Shown: positions 45,254 to 55,832, counted from the first letter of the stretch. The stretch is 64,000 nt of DNA from Takashimella koratensis (GCA_003116875.1 BCKT01000005.1:248001-312000); one strand, 5' to 3'. A program made the numbers and translations. Notes: generated by a model from the letters alone, not told the origin.

Positions 45254-45683
45254 GTGTCTCCCACGTGGCTCCTCCGCTCTTCACCTTTCCTTTCCCTCGC
45301 CGGTCTAACTTGGTTGTACAAAGGGAAAATATAGAGCGCGAACTCTCAAAGCCGCCTACTTCCCATCACGCTCTTTTCACCATGAACCAGTCTCACAATT
45401 TCACGTGAGGGCACGAACGCGCAAGTCTCAACCACACAAGTCCCAGTCGACGGTCAATGGCTAACCGAAGGCCCCCCCCACATTTCCCAATTGCAAAGGC
45501 TGTCTCAAGGTCGAAAGATCATGAGCTTGATTCGCACGGTGAGTTCAACTTCGAGGACACTTTCAATTAGGATGAAACCATGATTTCTCCGCTCGTCTCG
45601 CCCGCGTTTCGTCTGGGTATGTCAAGGCCAAATCAGGTCTGCTCTAGGGATACCAGTAGGCCTTTTGTTGTAACAACGGATAC
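44524..45683. other. Spacer between B4 and the LTR element
   Basis: About 1.2 kb without a supported gene. It includes a CT microsatellite (45208-45251), TCACGTGA at 45401-45408 and a TATA-like aaaatatag near 45327 followed by an ATG with only eight codons (45381). This may be the promoter of a lost family copy. Confidence 0.4.
45208..45251. repeat. (CT)n microsatellite, 22 units
   Basis: 44 uninterrupted bases of CT repeat in the island spacer. Confidence 0.9.
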
Positions 45684-45908
45684 TGTCAGGTATTACGGCC
45701 GAGGACTGCGGAGGCAATCTGTGCGGTACCGAAGTACCTCAAGTGACGAGAGCGATCCAAGCGGGGTGGCGCAGATCCAACGCCACCAGGGGTAGCATGG
45801 GACTGTGACACGGCCAGGGGGAGCTGCGGAGAGAATGACAGAGGGATATATAGCAGTCTGTAGAGCGTCGAGCGATGGATCCCCCAGATCAAGTGAGAAA
45901 ACCTAACA
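45684..45908 (+). repeat. 5' LTR
   Basis: 225 bp, TG...CA, with an internal TATATA box at about 45846-45851. It differs from the 3' LTR at three positions, all transitions (about 1.3%). An ATG at 45875 inside the LTR is in frame with gag. Confidence 0.95.
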
Positions 45909-45952
45909 GATTCGCAGTCAGAGTTAGCCAGTCAACCACCACTCGATCCACC

Positions 45953-46927
45953 ATGTCCCTCCACGCCACCACAACTCGAGCTGTGATTCTCTCAGCAACG
46001 AATCGACAGCAATGGCGTTGCGAGGTGACAAACGAGCTCATGTTCCACGGCTGCGCGGGCTTCTTGAACGACAGCGACCCCGAGCCAACTGCCACCGAGG
46101 CAAGCGAGACAGCGTCCGACACTGGAACGGTAACCCCAGGCGCGCGTGCAGGCTCAATGCCTCTGGAGATTGAGAAGTCCGGCAAGCGAGGCGAATGGAT
46201 CAGCTGGTCTGTGCAAAGGGCAAGAGCAATGGGGATCATCAAACGGTCAGTCCCTGTTCACCTTGCCAGGCAGTTTGATTGACTGGACTCTCCCCAGGCC
46301 ATGTGGGAGCTCCTGGAGCGGCTCAACAAGAGGGACACAGTCTCGGAGACAGTGCGACTTCAGGATGCGCTCATTGGTACTGTCCTCACCTTGACCAACC
46401 CTCTGGCCATGGAGAAACACATGGAGGCGTAATCAGCGTTGCTACTGGAGGCAGAGGAGGTACAGATTCTCACAGAGGCTGCGTTTGTCAAGCGCTTTCT
46501 GATGACTATCCGTGTACCTCTCAAGCACTTCACCACCACAATCATTGCGCATGGCGTCACGGACTGGATTGACGTGCAAGGCCACTGGAGCGACAAGATT
46601 GAACGGCAGCAACTCCTTCAGCCAACGGCGGCAGCGGACTTGGCTTCCGGACAGGCGCTCTTTGCAAAGGGGCGCAGTGTTCGCAACGGCAACGGTGGTT
46701 GCAGTAACGGCAACGGCAGTAACGGTCACGGCATTGACGGTGGTCACAGCAACGGCAACGGCAATGGCGGCAGCGGCGGCAAGGAACGCAAATCAATCAC
46801 CTGCTACTACTGCAACAAGGTTGGCCACATCGTGAAGGACTGCAAGCAGAAGAAACCAGACAAGGCAAAGCGCGACAAGGACAAGGAGGGCTTTGGTCTT
46901 GCCACCTTTGAGGACACCGGTCTCTGA
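45953..46927 (+). pseudogene. Gag with CCHC zinc knuckle, two internal stops
   Basis: One frame runs from ATG 45953 (CCACC context; an upstream in-frame ATG at 45875 lies in the LTR) to a TGA at 46925-46927, broken by TGA at 46280-46282 and TAA at 46430-46432. Copia-type gag features: an N-terminal N-x-x-x-W segment (TNRQQWRCEVTNELMFHG), AMWELLERLNKRD in the middle, a Gly/Asn/Ser-rich linker and CYYCNKVGHIVKDC, the nucleic-acid-binding knuckle, near 46802-46843. The two stops mean the copy is probably inactive unless it relies on readthrough. Confidence 0.85.
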
Positions 46928-47251
46928 TCGCAAGGAGCAAAGGCGTGAACTGGACGATACGAGGGATAGCAAGGGCATTGGCATCATGGAATTGATTGCG
47001 GGATGAGAGGGCTATTGAGGGTATCGACAGAGGGCGTATCGCAGGCGATTCAGCAGAGGACTGGAGAGTGTGAGGACTAGCGAGGGCGTTGGCGATGGAC
47101 CGCGGGGCGCAAGAGCTAGGACAGAGGGAATCTGGACAGAGGAAAATGCTTGGACAGGGGGAGCTTGGACGCGCTGGGACAGGGGGAGCTATAGGTACTT
47201 GTTATTCTGAGGGGCTTGTTGCTCTGGGGGACCTTCCTTGACAAGGGGGAG
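46928..47251 (+). other. Non-coding 3' interior of the LTR element
   Basis: About 320 bases rich in short gacaggggga-type repeats, ending in the polypurine tract at 47243-47251. No pol sequence is present. Confidence 0.7.
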
Positions 47252-47476
47252 TGTCAGGTATTACGGCCGAGGACTGCAGAGGCAATCTGTGCGGTACCGA
47301 AGTACCTCAAGTGATGAGAGCGATCCAAGCGGGGTGGCGCAGATCCAACGCCACCAGGGGTAGCATGGGACTGTGACACGGCCAGGGGGAGCTGCGGAGA
47401 GAGTGACAGAGGGATATATAGCAGTCTGTAGAGCGTCGAGCGATGGATCCCCCAGATCAAGTGAGAAAACCTAACA
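47252..47476 (+). repeat. 3' LTR
   Basis: 225 bp copy of the 5' LTR, followed directly by the GATAC target duplication. Confidence 0.95.
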
Positions 47477-47587
47477 GATACCGCTATGCGGGACTTTCGC
47501 ACACAGGCAAACGGATGGACGAGCGAGGTTTGCTGAAGCGACAAGCGTCTCAAGAAAGGGGGAGCGCTATCGTCGCTACTCGTACCT

Positions 47588-47657
47588 NNNNNNNNNNNNN
47601 NNNNNNNNNNNNNNNNNNNNNNNNNNNNNNNNNNNNNNNNNNNNNNNNNNNNNNNNN
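47588..47657. other. Assembly gap (70 N)
   Basis: Seventy consecutive N. Sequence is missing or of unknown length, about 110 bp after the LTR element. Confidence 1.
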
Positions 47658-47755
47658 GCCGAAACTTCCCCCGCATCCAGGGACGAGACCGACGAACCGA
47701 ACCCTACCCATGTCGTTTTCCTCATCAGATATTGACGATCCCGACTTACCCCTAT

Positions 47756-47756
<1 letters not shown>

Positions 47757-47822
<66 letters not shown>
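47757..47822. repeat. Poly-C homopolymer, 66 nt
   Basis: Uninterrupted run of 66 C, the longest in the window, 100 bp after the gap. Confidence 0.85.
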
Positions 47823-47824
<2 letters not shown>

Positions 47825-48486
47825 TCTCCCCCTCTCCCTTTTCCGCCCATCCGTTGGACAGTCATCAAATCTGTCGTGGGAACAGGAGCAAGTGCTACTA
47901 GCGAGTGAGCCGACCGCTGCAGGCGATCACATCGGCGACACAACCTCCGTAGACTTGGGAAAAAGATTTGTACCCGCATCAACGAGATCGTCAAGAGCGA
48001 GATTGACAGGTGCCAGGCGCAGTGGAAATCGCATCAGCTGAGGTTTGGCAAGTTAGACTTCCGTTCATACTTGCCGTACTTCTCCACCCACCCATGCTTC
48101 GTCTCACTTGACGTCGCTAGACTCTCGTTCTCGTTTCCGTTCCGTAATTGATCCAGTTGATACTCGTCCCAAACGATTCCACTTTCCATAGTATATGTAC
48201 ATACATTCCTCTCTCAATGCTACACAGCTTCCTCACGGTTAACCTCGTTGCTCTGCCTTCTGACTAGTGGGACGCGAGGCAGTTGGTTTGCCCCGTGCGT
48301 TTCGGGGTGTGTGGCGCGAGTCGGAGGTATGGAGAGGAGAAGAAAGGATGGAAAACCCTCCTTTCCTCTCCTTGAAGTCTTGCTTACGCTCCACAGCCAG
48401 TTGAAAAGCTCTTTACTGCCCTCATTCACCCCAACTCTCTTCACTATTCCTTCACACTCTTCAGACCTCAACACTTTGCCGAAACC

Positions 48487-48660
48487 ATGTCAAAGACAGT
48501 CAATTGGAAAGATTGCCTCACAATCAACCTCGCCGATCTTTACAACGGCATCTTGCCGCAATCCAAGCTCGACTGGAACAAGGACTGCCTTGTTCTTGTT
48601 TTCTCCAGAAATGCTGAGTCTCCAGTCCCAGAGTTGTTTATACTGTATTCTCATCACGAA
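48487..48660 (+). pseudogene. Tandem orphan family, relic B5 (N-terminal fragment)
   Basis: ATG 48487 starts a frame (MSKTVNWKDCLTINLADLYN, LDWNKDCLVLVFSRNAESPV) that aligns with the N-terminus of B4 (DWSKC..., LDW/FDW block). At 48664 it runs into a 17-C tract and afterwards loses all similarity. The frame stays open to 49266, but that part is antisense to the 3' exons of the next gene and is not family sequence. Confidence 0.6.
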
Positions 48661-48663
48661 CCT

Positions 48664-48680
48664 CCCCCCCCCCCCCCCCC
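48664..48680. repeat. Poly-C homopolymer, 17 nt
   Basis: A C run exactly at the point where relic B5 loses family similarity. Confidence 0.85.
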
Positions 48681-48983
48681 GCGTTCCTTCCCTTCTTCCA
48701 ATGGGTGCCAGTCAGGACCAGTCAGTACTAGTCAGTACCAGCGCTTCGCCCGTACCTGCTCCCTCCTCTTCCTCCAATTCCAGATGCAGTCAGTTCTCGC
48801 CTTCAACTGTACCAGTCCCCCATACCCAATCCAGTATCGAGGTACTTCATCAAATTCATCTCTTTTCTCGTTTCCTCATCCTTCATTGAATCAATCAAGA
48901 CAATCAATCTGTCCTCTCTCTTTCTCTCTCTTCTCGTTAAACCGGGTCGTACTCAATCTCGTGGATGTAGATCAAGTTTCTTT

Positions 48984-50437
48984 TTACATGAACTTGGAAG
49001 CCATGCCCATGAGCGAGCTGAGACCTCCCGAGTTCCCTCCGCCAATCATCTGCGCCCATCAGCTTCTACTCCCAATTCTCCAACTTGGAACCAAGCCATC
49101 AAGTCCCACCGTCCTACAGCGCAGCCTAGGCACGGGGATTGGAGACGCTACTCACCCCGGAGATCTGGTTCTTCATCATGAGCTGCATGATGGTCGCGCC
49201 GGCCGAGTTGATGGCGTCCTGCTTGTTGCCGCTCGCAGCACCGCCGGACTGGTCGAAGAGCTGTAGGAGTTAGCAGACTGCAAGTGACACGCCGAGGAGC
49301 TGGGGAAGGGAAGGGACCACGACTCACCTTGGCAGCCTCGGACATGGCCATACCGATGATCTGTGAAGCGTTAGGGCTGCTCAACACGGACGTTGTCTCA
49401 AAGACAGCAGACTAACCTTGCTCTGCATGTTGCCACCGCCCGAGCCGGAAGCGCCCGACTGACCCGAAGTGAACATCTTGAGGGCCTGCATCGCGGCGGC
49501 GCTGTCATCGAGCAATACGATCGCACATTAGCTTCTTTGCCCCATATTTCGAGTCAGCTAAACCATCTCGACGTACCTGCCCATGGCGTTCGCAGGAAGA
49601 TTCCCGGCGTTACCCTGTCCGTACGCCTGGTCATGGTGGTTCAAGACCGACTGCTCGTCCACGTCCCCAGCGTTGGAGGCGTTCATGCCGCCCAACTGGC
49701 CGAGAGCGTGAGAGAACATGGAGGCGTTCTCGTTCCCGTTCCCGGCGTGCTGGTTGGCAGCTTCAAGAGCGGCAGAGTGGTCCACTAGTGTAGAGAAGCG
49801 GGGAAGAGGTACAGAAACGGGGAGAAGCAAGAGTCAGCGATGGGGTTCGTAGGTAGGGAGAAGGATGACACTAAGGTTTGAGATAGTTTCCTCATACGCC
49901 TACTCACCGTCCGGAGCACCACCTTGCTGCTGGTACGAACCGCCCTCACCGTGAGGGCGGTTGTACTGCGCTCCACCAGTCTGGCCGTACTCTCCCCCCT
50001 GCTGGCCTTGGCCGCCCTGGTTCTGGTTGTAGTAACCCTGCGCCTCGCCGCCTTGGTTCGAGCCGTACTGCTGCTGGCCGCCGTAACCCTGGCCGCCTTG
50101 CTGCTGCTGCTGCCCGTAGTTGCCAGACTCTTGGCCGTAGCCGCCCTGGTTGCCTTGGGATTGGCCCTGGTTCTGGACTAAGAGGCTGTCAGTGGTTGAA
50201 GAGTAGATGGGGAGAAGGGAAGCAGAGGAAGGAGTGGGGAAGGGGGTCGGAGGCGGTGGTGATGGTAAAGGGAGTGGAGAAGAGAAGGGCAAGGAGTGGA
50301 CTGAATCGGGCGTCGGGAAAGCGGAGAGTAGAGGGTGGGTGGACGAGGAGGGATAAGATGGATAGGATAGATCCGTGTAAAGCGCACGTACACTGGCCCT
50401 GGAGCTGCTGCTCTGCAAACTTGAGAATGTTGTCCAT
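48984..50437 (-). CDS. Gln/Gly-rich protein resembling the fungal 'beta-flanking' (DUF7721-type) family
   Basis: Seven exons (50437-50392, 50177-49908, 49784-49577, 49501-49417, 49360-49328, 49260-49156, 49049-48984) sum to 270 aa. A short N-terminal helix (MDNILKFAEQQLQGQ) is followed by a Gln/Gly/Tyr-rich low-complexity region (residues 16-105, prion-like in composition). A helical domain follows: DHSAALEAANQHAGNGNENA, FSHALGQLGGMN, AAAMQALKMFTSGQ, IIGMAMSEAAK and LFDQSGGAASGNKQDAINSA. It ends GLSSLMGMASKFM. The domain pattern recalls the beta-flanking proteins of basidiomycetes, named for flanking the A mating-type locus in Coprinopsis; the biochemical role is unknown. The 3' end converges on relic B5. 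Confidence 0.75.
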
Positions 50438-53289
50438 GGTAATAGATAAGTGATGAGTAGCAAGTGGATCGAGGTGAGAGATGGATGGATGGTGGATGGT
50501 GGAAGCAAGGTTACGGGTGTGAACGTGTCATTGTCATTGTCGTCGTTGTCAAGTGCGCCTAAGCGGTGCCGCGCGGGGGTCCTTTGCCCTTGCCTTTGCT
50601 TCCGGTTGGGTCTCGGGGCCTGGGTCGGGTGCCACACTCTGCCACTGCCGGCACCACTCCCTCCCACCTCCCTCCCACCTCCACTTTGCTGCGCATCCTC
50701 ACTCACTCTCCACTACGATGATCGGCGCCTCGCCCTCGAGCCCGGTTTTGCTTTCCCACGCTTGTGCCATGTCAAAGGACTGCCTACAATCTGAACTGAT
50801 CGCCCTCGTGGCAGTCGTGGCGCACACGAGGCACCTGACGTCAGTCTGCCTTCCAGTCTACAAGTTCCCCAACTTGCAGCCCGCCACGCCCCGTCAGGTC
50901 CCGCTCTTTATATACCCCTCCAACTCGCCTGACCATCATCGATCCCTCCCCTAGACCACGATCCTCGGCCTCGCCCGGTGGTCTGTCGATACGGCATGGG
51001 AATCCCAGGGACTCTCTAAAGTTCATGCTTGCTTGCTTTCGATTCTCTTCGCCATTTCGATCTCTCCCTTACTCGCTTTCATCCTGAAATGAACAATGGC
51101 CCCCAAATCCAAATCCCCTTTTCCGATTCAATTCGCGATTGAAATTGTCGTCGCTCTCACCATGGCCTTGGCTGGGCCGGCAAGCCCTCGAGCCCGAGAC
51201 CTGACCCATGGTTTCTGGCCTTGGACTGTAGAAGGGCCTTGGAGGAAAAGGTCTACCCGAGGAACGGCATCGCGCGGGTCTAGGTGGTCTATGTGGTCTA
51301 CATTACAATGAGAGTATCGAAAGGGGACGAATAAAACCGGGTAGGGGTGAAGAAGAGGTCGTCATTGCGGAGCTGCCTGACGAGATGGGATCCTGACACC
51401 GAAAGCTACCCTTGCTCTGGCGTCCAAGAATCAACGTCCATTCCCCTTTCAACCTCGTTCATCGGCTTATCGTACGCTTGCACATGAGGTCATTCATTCC
51501 CCAGTTGGCATTGATCAGACCCCCCCTGGTTTCTATCGAGTCTAAATTGAAATCCCCGGCGGTGAAAGACGGGCATAGAGCCGGTCCGGCCAACCCCGGC
51601 GAGGTCCACCGATCCCACCGATCCACCTACCCACTTACCTACCCACCCACGTAGACAGGGACCGAGGGGAACGTAACAAATTCAATGAGTCGGGTGGGGG
51701 TTCTGCGGTCCCGACTGGACCTGGGATAGGGGCTACAAGGTCAGGTGGATAGCGGAGACGAGGCGGGTAAGAGGACGCGATCTGGGGTATGAGATAGCGT
51801 TCAACATTACGTCTCATGATCCCTACATTGCGATTTTGAGTCGCGAGCTCGATCGCGTCAAGTTGCTGGACATGGATGTCAGGCGACCAAGAGTAGCACA
51901 CGACATTACATGACACGATTTGACACGATACGAGATTGACAATGGCACAGCTGGTGTTAAGATTCTCGTCGCGTCGAGAGGTTTTCATGTCATGTTAGGC
52001 AGCCAGCAGTGTAAGGGACATGGGTGATATGAGTAGCGAGGGATGGGTGCGTGACTGTGCGGAGCGGGAGCGAGCCGCAGGAGTCATAAGGTAGCGCACG
52101 ACATGGTCGATGACCGACTCCCTACGTCGCTACGTCTCTACCCTGCAGGTGCGGTCGCATACCACGGCGTAGTCCATGTTCATGTCATGTTCTCAGGTCA
52201 TAGGTCATCTTCCTCATCTCCTACGACGCGGTCGCGTGAGTTTCAGTCACCCAGGCGGTGTTTACGTAAGAAGCCCAGTCGGTGATTCTGAAACCCCGCC
52301 CCACTAAATATCACGTGACTGTGATTCCAAACAAGGACCTGTCGCATCTGATGGGTGATTGGACCGTTAGTCTGTACTCTTCACCACCGTCACCCAGTCA
52401 CCCGGACCCTTGGCCCTTGGCCCTTGCCACTCCCTAGACTGTGCTACCTACCCCTGCTACCCCACCCACCCCCAGCCCTGGCAACCTGCCATCTCTCGAC
52501 CCGTTGTTTTCCTCCCTCTCACCACCACCACCACTCCCACTCCCACTCCCTCACCATAGCCTGGCTACTCCTCTCTCCTCCTCACTCACCTCCTCGCCAT
52601 CATCCTCTCCTCCCTCCCCACCACCCAACCTCATTTCAATCACGCCCACTCACCCCGAGCCCACCTCCCGTTTCATCGCGTCCATCGACAACCCCTAGCC
52701 AAGTCGACATTACAACTCTGTCGCGTGACGATAAACAACCGTGACCGTTTCCCCATTTACACCTCACCTCACCCAACTCAACTCGACCACTTCGCGACAC
52801 CTCGAGCACTCTCTTCCCTCACTCTCGATCATCCTCATCAACCTCGTTCACACTTGGCACAAGCTAGATATTCGACATGGCAAGCGGTATTCCCGTGAGT
52901 AATGACTGCGACTCTCTCTACAACTAGGTGTCCACTTCGGTTATACCACCTACCACAAACACACACTGTTCCACACCATGTCTTGAACATGGCAGAGACA
53001 CGTCTCAATCTACCAGCCAGCCTCCAGTCTCCCACCTTCACTTGCCACCTCTTCCACCCCCACTACACCATCACTCGCAATCCACGCGCACTGCATTTCC
53101 TTCACGTACATTAGCTGACTGGACGCATCGCATACAAACACCAAAAATCGCCTTTCGTTCAACCCTTGCTCTCCTTCCCTGACCCACCTCTCATTCCTGA
53201 TCCCTCTCACCCTTCGTCTAAATAACCAAACCCTCTCCATCATCACGCGACAATAACGCGCTTCACCAAACCATTCTCAATCATTCAAC
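50438..53289. other. Long divergent spacer between beta-flanking-like gene and cyclin B
   Basis: About 2.9 kb. No gene is supported; a 71-codon ORF at 51096 has no further support. It contains TCACGTGA at 52311-52318, a C/T- and CA-rich leader (52400-53280) and a 16-codon upstream ORF at 52877-52927. The cyclin promoter and a long 5' leader probably occupy the right half. Confidence 0.45.
52877..52927 (+). other. Possible upstream ORF in the cyclin B leader
   Basis: ATG 52877 to TAG 52927 encodes MASGIPVSNDCDSLYN. The sixth codon is followed by GTGAGT, so this could instead be a small first exon with a splice donor. Either would lie about 360-410 bp before the cyclin ATG. Confidence 0.3.
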
Positions 53290-55079
53290 ATGCCTCCACT
53301 CGCACAGACCCGACGTGTCGCTCGACGAGCCGACGAGAACGCGCCGCCGGCTGCACCGGGCCTCGTCTCGACTCGGTCACGGTCAACGGTACCGACGACC
53401 GCCACGCTCACGGGCAAAGCAGCAGCCACCTCGATCCCAGTGATGAAGCGAACCATGTCGTCAACGCTCGGACTCGCAACCTCGTCGTCACTCGCCAACA
53501 CCACCGAGGGGAAAGCAGACGCGAACGCGGCGAAGAAACGGTCCGCATTAGGCGAGCTCACGCATGCGAGCAAGAACGGGCCCAAGGGCGCAGCAGCTAA
53601 TGGCAAGGGCAAAGCAGTCAACGGCGAGCGGAGACCATTGGCGAGCACGACCGTCCAGCAAGCTATCCCTACCACCAAGCGCGTCACACGGTCGTCGTTG
53701 AACGAGGTCAAGGTCGAGGACAAGGCGGCGGGCAAACGCAAGGCAATGCCCTCTGCCAAAGCAGCGAGCAGCCGGACACGAGAACCCCTCGCGTCCTCGT
53801 CAGTCTTCAACGTCAAGCCGACCGAGTCGAAGAGCAAGTCGGCACCGATCAAGGACGAGCCCTCGACTGCGCCCGCGGCTAAACGACGACGGACATCGAC
53901 ACCCGTGGTGGAGGACGAGGACGACGTCGTTGGCGACGAAGCGCAGTACGATGAAGATGGGCAGGAAGTTTTGTTGTCGTCGGGAGGGAAGGGGGTCAGC
54001 CTTCGAAGCCCACGACCAAATGCTCGGGCAAAGGACTACGGGTGGACGGATCTCGATGCAGAGGACGAAGGTGACCCGTCCATGGTTAGCGAATACGTCA
54101 TTGACGCGTTCAGCTACATGCTTGAGATTGAGGTGAGTCAGCTACAATAGGCCATGGCTTCACTCGCTAACATGTGGGCAGAAAAATACCCTCGCCGACC
54201 CCAATTACATGGACAAGCAAGCGGAACTGCAGTGGGCCATGCGCGGTATCCTCATGGACTGGATCATTGAGATCCACGCAAAGTTCCGCCTCTTGCCCGA
54301 AACTTTGTTCATCGCGACCAACATGATTGACCGATTCCTCTCCGCTCGAGTCGTCTCCCTCATCAAACTCCAACTTGTAGGGCTCACCGCGCTTTTCATT
54401 GCGGCGAAATACGAGGAAGTCATCTGTCCCTCAGTCACGCACTTCCTGCACATGACCGATGGGGGTTACGGGGTTGATGAAATCCTCAAGGCAGAGAGGT
54501 ACATGCTCATGACTCTCAACTTTGACTTGTCGTACCCGAACCCACTCCACTTCTTGCGCCGAGTTTCCAAAGCCGACGCATACGATGTCCAGACCCGTAC
54601 CGTTGCCAAGTACTTTATCGAGGCGAGTTGCGTCGACCACAACCTATTGCCGTACGCACCGAGCATGCTCGCAGCTGCTTCCATGTGGCTCGCGCGCCTC
54701 TGCCTCGACCGAGGAGAATGGGTAAGTCGGTCGCTCGTAGGCTACCTTCAGAGCAGATCTGACACACCGCAGACACCAAACCTCGTTCACTACTCGGCTT
54801 ACAGTGAAGAGGAACTCCTCCCGTGTGCTCAAGCAATGCTCAACCACGTCCTCGACCCGGCGTTCAACACCACTTCCTGCTTCTACAAGAAATATGCCGC
54901 CAAGGTGAGCTGAAACGCAATTGACTTGAAGGAGAGCTATAGCTAACAACAAACTTTAGAAACACCTCAAGGCGTCCGTTTTCGTTCGTGACTGGGCACT
55001 TAGCAGATGGCCAGAGACCACCCCGAGCGGGCGCGAGTTGTTTGAGGAATTCGGAGACGAGCAGATTCGCACACCATGA
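53290..55079 (+). CDS. CLB: B-type mitotic cyclin
   Basis: Activates Cdk1 for S/M phase. Exons 53290-54132, 54182-54721, 54773-54904 and 54960-55079 encode 544 aa. The long N-terminus is basic and Ser/Ala/Lys-rich, with a destruction box RSALGELTHASKN (about residue 79), so APC/C degradation is inferred. An acidic stretch (VVEDEDDVVGDEAQYDEDGQ) precedes the cyclin box. The cyclin box has RGILMDWIIEIHAKFRLLPE with the R-x-I-L-x-D-W signature, FLSARVVSLIKLQLVGLTAL, and AAKYEEVICPSV. The C-terminal cyclin fold follows (FLRRVSKADAYDVQTRTVAK, ending in WALSRWPETTPSGRELFEEF). Nuclear targeting by KRRR is likely. Confidence 0.95.
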
Positions 55080-55832
55080 GTCTAAGGGCCAACCCAACCA
55101 TGATCAATTTACAAATACGCCAAAAAATCGGCTCAACCATCGAGCTCGACCCCGACATTCTCCCACCTCACTGTATTCTTACACTCTTCCTCATCTGAAC
55201 ATCGGTTCAGATACCCTCAACACGATCTCACGACCCATGACCCCTCCACAAGTCACTTGAACGTGCCCTCTACGACGTCCGAGTCACTCGTTTGTTTCCT
55301 CTTTCTCAACTTCAATTTGTACATCTGACACCATATACAATCACGACCGTCTCTTCTCTTCTTCTACTTCGTCGTCTTCTCTTCTTCTTCATTCATCGAT
55401 TCTCATGTTCATCTTGTTCTTGTTTCCTTATACAGATTACAGTACACCGGGTACCCTTTGAACGTTCTCGTAAATTCACCACCTCACCTTAACCCACCGC
55501 CCAATCCATCGTCCATCGTACATGTGTCTCCCTTCCGCACGCAGACATGTACAAAATCCAGATCGAGTATTAGTCACTTGTGCCGCCGTCGTCTGTTATA
55601 TGCGATGATATGCGTCTAGTCTAGTCCTGTTTGAGCGGAGCGGTGAACGAGTAACTAGTAACGAGTGGCGAGCAGTGTCAGACTGACCTTGACGAGTGGC
55701 ACCCCTTGCCTGACAGAGTTCGCGGCACGTGACTGACCTCCACTGGGGCTGTTGCTTTCGTTGCGGTGCTCGTCTAAACCACTGCACTTGAACAACACAC
55801 CTCACCCCATCTCATCCACTAGAGTCTCGACG
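55080..55832. other. Spacer between cyclin B and the PPxY gene
   Basis: No gene is seen. It has the cyclin 3' flank, a CT/TC-rich stretch (55345-55410) and GCACGTGA at 55725-55732, about 100 bp before the next ATG. Confidence 0.4.

Larger units (their letters stand above)
45684..47476 (+). mobile_element. Non-autonomous, copia-like LTR retrotransposon (gag only)
   Basis: Two 225-bp direct repeats (45684-45908 and 47252-47476) start TGTCAGG and end CCTAACA, giving the usual TG...CA ends. Both sides are flanked by the 5-bp duplication GATAC (45679-45683 and 47477-47481). A purine tract (aagggggag) sits right before the 3' LTR. The 1343-bp interior encodes only a broken gag with a CCHC knuckle; there is no protease, integrase or reverse transcriptase. 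The element must have been mobilised in trans. The gag type and 5-bp duplication suggest Ty1/copia. It lies within the tandem family island. Confidence 0.92.
47477..48486. other. Gap-containing spacer with family relics
   Basis: It holds the assembly gap (47588-47657), an N-terminal family-like relic (ATG 47710, MSFSSSDIDDPDLPLY) that runs into the 66-C tract, and an open stretch at about 47965-48150 (INEIVKSEIDRCQAQW) that may be the end of a lost gene. Nothing intact is seen. Confidence 0.5.

Noticed and set aside
48664..49266. Extension of relic B5 past the poly-C tract
   Set aside because: After 48664 it loses family similarity, and from 48984 it is antisense to conserved exons of the beta-flanking-like gene.
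51096..51311. 71-codon + strand ORF with a hydrophobic segment
   Set aside because: A short run of hydrophobic residues could mimic a signal peptide, but there is no other support.
52355..52744. 129-codon + strand ORF rich in Pro/Leu/His
   Set aside because: It is a reading of a CA/CT-rich promoter tract with no family similarity.
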